Shown here piece after piece: positions 63,150-64,000 of a stretch of 64,000 nt of DNA (position 1 is its first letter; every line of letters starts with the position of its first letter). The notes under the pieces are model-generated. The model did no database searches. It saw only the letters and a program-made list of their open reading frames with translations, and was not told the DNA's origin. Both the position numbers and the translations under genes were made by a program. Origin of the DNA: Roseiarcus sp963787135 (GTDB lineage: Bacteria; Pseudomonadota; Alphaproteobacteria; Rhizobiales; Beijerinckiaceae); the NCBI GenBank assembly GCA_963787135.1, contig CAWBBW010000007.1, forward strand, positions 248,001 through 312,000. The letters run 5' to 3'.

Positions 63150-64000
63150 ATGTAGTGCCACGTTTGCACAGTTTTTGTGCTTGATCTTTGGCGGCGAGTC
63201 GGATTCCGTGGTGCTCGATAGCGAGGGCCCATGTTCTTCCGCCTCAAGAAGTCCGGCAAACGCGGCTACGTGCAAATCGTCGAGAACAAGCGCGACGGCG
63301 CGGCCGTGCGCCAGAAGGTGATCGCCAATATCGGCCGGGCCGACGAACTGGCCGCCTCCGGCGCGCTCGCTTCGCTCATCGCCTCGGGCGCCAAGCTCAC
63401 CGATCAGGTGCTGCTGATCAATGCGCTCGATGAGGATGCCGAGGGCGCGCTGTCGGTCGCCGCCAAGCGGATCGGCGGGCCGCTGCTGTTCGGCAGGATC
63501 TGGGAGCGGCTCGGCGTCGACGCCGTGCTGGTCGGCTTGCTGGAGGAGCGCGCGTTCGAGTTCCCGGTCGAGCGCGCCGTGTTCGTCGCCGCCTTGCATC
63601 GCCTTTTCGTTTCGGGATCGGATCGCGACTGTTCGTCGTGGATCGAGGACTACGATATCCCCGGGGCGGAGGGGCTCGATCTGCATCACTTCTATCGCGG
63701 GATGGCCTGGCTCGGCGAGGAACTGGAGGAGAAGCCGGATGGGGCGCTGGCGCCGCGCTGCCTCAAGGACCTGATCGAGGAGAGGCTGTTCGATCGCCGC
63801 CGCGACCTGTTCACCGACCTCTCCGCCGTGTTCATGGACACCACCAGCCTCTCCTTCTACGGCGAGGGCGGCGAGACGCTGGGCGAGCACGGCTATTCCA
63901 AGGACTTTCGGCCCGATTTGAAGCAGATGATCCTCGGCCTCGTCGTCGACGGCGACGGCCGGCCGATCTGCACCGAGATGTGGCCGGGCAATACCGCCGA
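63150..64000 (+). mobile_element. IS1634-family insertion sequence, left part
   Basis: The left end probably lies near TGTAGTGCCACGTTTGC at 63150-63166, in the non-coding stretch before the transposase. The right end is outside the window, so the inverted repeat cannot be confirmed. Confidence 0.55.
63232..64000 (+). CDS. IS1634-family transposase, N-terminal part
   Basis: An open frame from the ATG at 63232 runs off the window. It reads FRLKKSGKRGYVQIVENKRD, IANIGRADELAASGALASLI, LLFGRIWERLGVDAVLVGLL, FPVERAVFVAALHRLFVSGS, FYRGMAWLGEELEEKPDGAL, TDLSAVFMDTTSLSFYGEGG (first catalytic Asp) and QMILGLVVDGDGRPICTEMW. This matches the N-terminal half of IS1634-family DDE transposases. No ORF on the opposite strand is credible. 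Confidence 0.88.

Noticed and set aside
1..64000. tRNA and rRNA genes
   Set aside because: I saw no tRNA T-arm (GGTTCGAATCC-like) with matching acceptor stems and no rRNA sequence. A dedicated scan could still find one.

Overview
The window is GC-rich alphaproteobacterial DNA, most likely from the Rhizobiales (a Methylocystis/Methylocapsa/Beijerinckiaceae-like background is an inference). Pointers are a GcrA-type regulator, queA-tgt, an HtrB/LpxL-type lipid A acyltransferase, an MltB-type transglycosylase, a biotin pyruvate carboxylase, and IS families common in rhizobial genomes. Coding is dense on both strands. Short palindromic repeats recur between genes and once inside a gene.

Layout. 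(1) 1-7.5 kb: core genes (tgt start, queA, two cyclophilins, a small secreted protein, a TrpB2-type synthase, a lipid A acyltransferase, a B12-binding-type radical SAM protein). (2) 7.9-14.8 kb: a run of decayed genes (SDR, two alpha/beta hydrolases, RclC/YkgB, LysR, CGNR zinc finger, GcrA) around one intact exported protein. (3) 15.0-18.3 kb: DUF5343-like protein, SDR, glutathione S-transferase, GMP reductase. (4) 18.5-33.1 kb: a 15 kb pile of mobile DNA. IS701 and ISNCY elements are stacked at CTAG sites. Two group II introns lie in tandem. The reverse transcriptase of the first is cut by a serine-recombinase element. That of the second is cut by an IS256 element, itself cut by an IS110/IS1111 element. 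In each of the three cases, removing the insertion restores an exact open frame. An IS110 element follows. (5) 33.6-36.6 kb: a HAD hydrolase and an arylsulfatase, both riddled with single-base insertions. (6) 37-52.7 kb: mltB-like, rlmN, a SorC regulator, a broken GMC oxidoreductase, asparaginase II, a CBS-BON protein, an RraA/amidohydrolase/hydroxyacid oxidase cluster, a periplasmic ClpP-fold protein and pyruvate carboxylase. (7) 53.3-59.6 kb: a RiPP locus, described below. (8) 59.7-64 kb: an epimerase, two PIN-domain toxin-antitoxin pairs, an ABM-domain protein and the start of an IS1634-family element.

The most notable system is at 53.3-59.6 kb. Three translationally coupled genes encode an APH-fold kinase-like protein, a HopA1-family protein and a LanC-like cyclase. 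This is the enzyme set that defines class V lanthipeptide synthesis (dehydration of Ser/Thr, then Cys addition). Upstream lies a 365-residue protein with a cysteine-free N-terminal 130 residues and then 42 cysteines, including 18 near-perfect x-[AV]-T-C tetrads. A second, decaying copy of the same gene follows. Both carry the same promoter and structured 5' leader, and a strong hairpin follows each. If this protein is the substrate, it is a very large and repetitive lanthipeptide-like precursor, unlike the short cores of known members. No protease or exporter gene lies next to it.

Several genes here are interrupted by one-base indels, including housekeeping genes (tgt, pyc). Some of these may be sequence errors rather than mutations.
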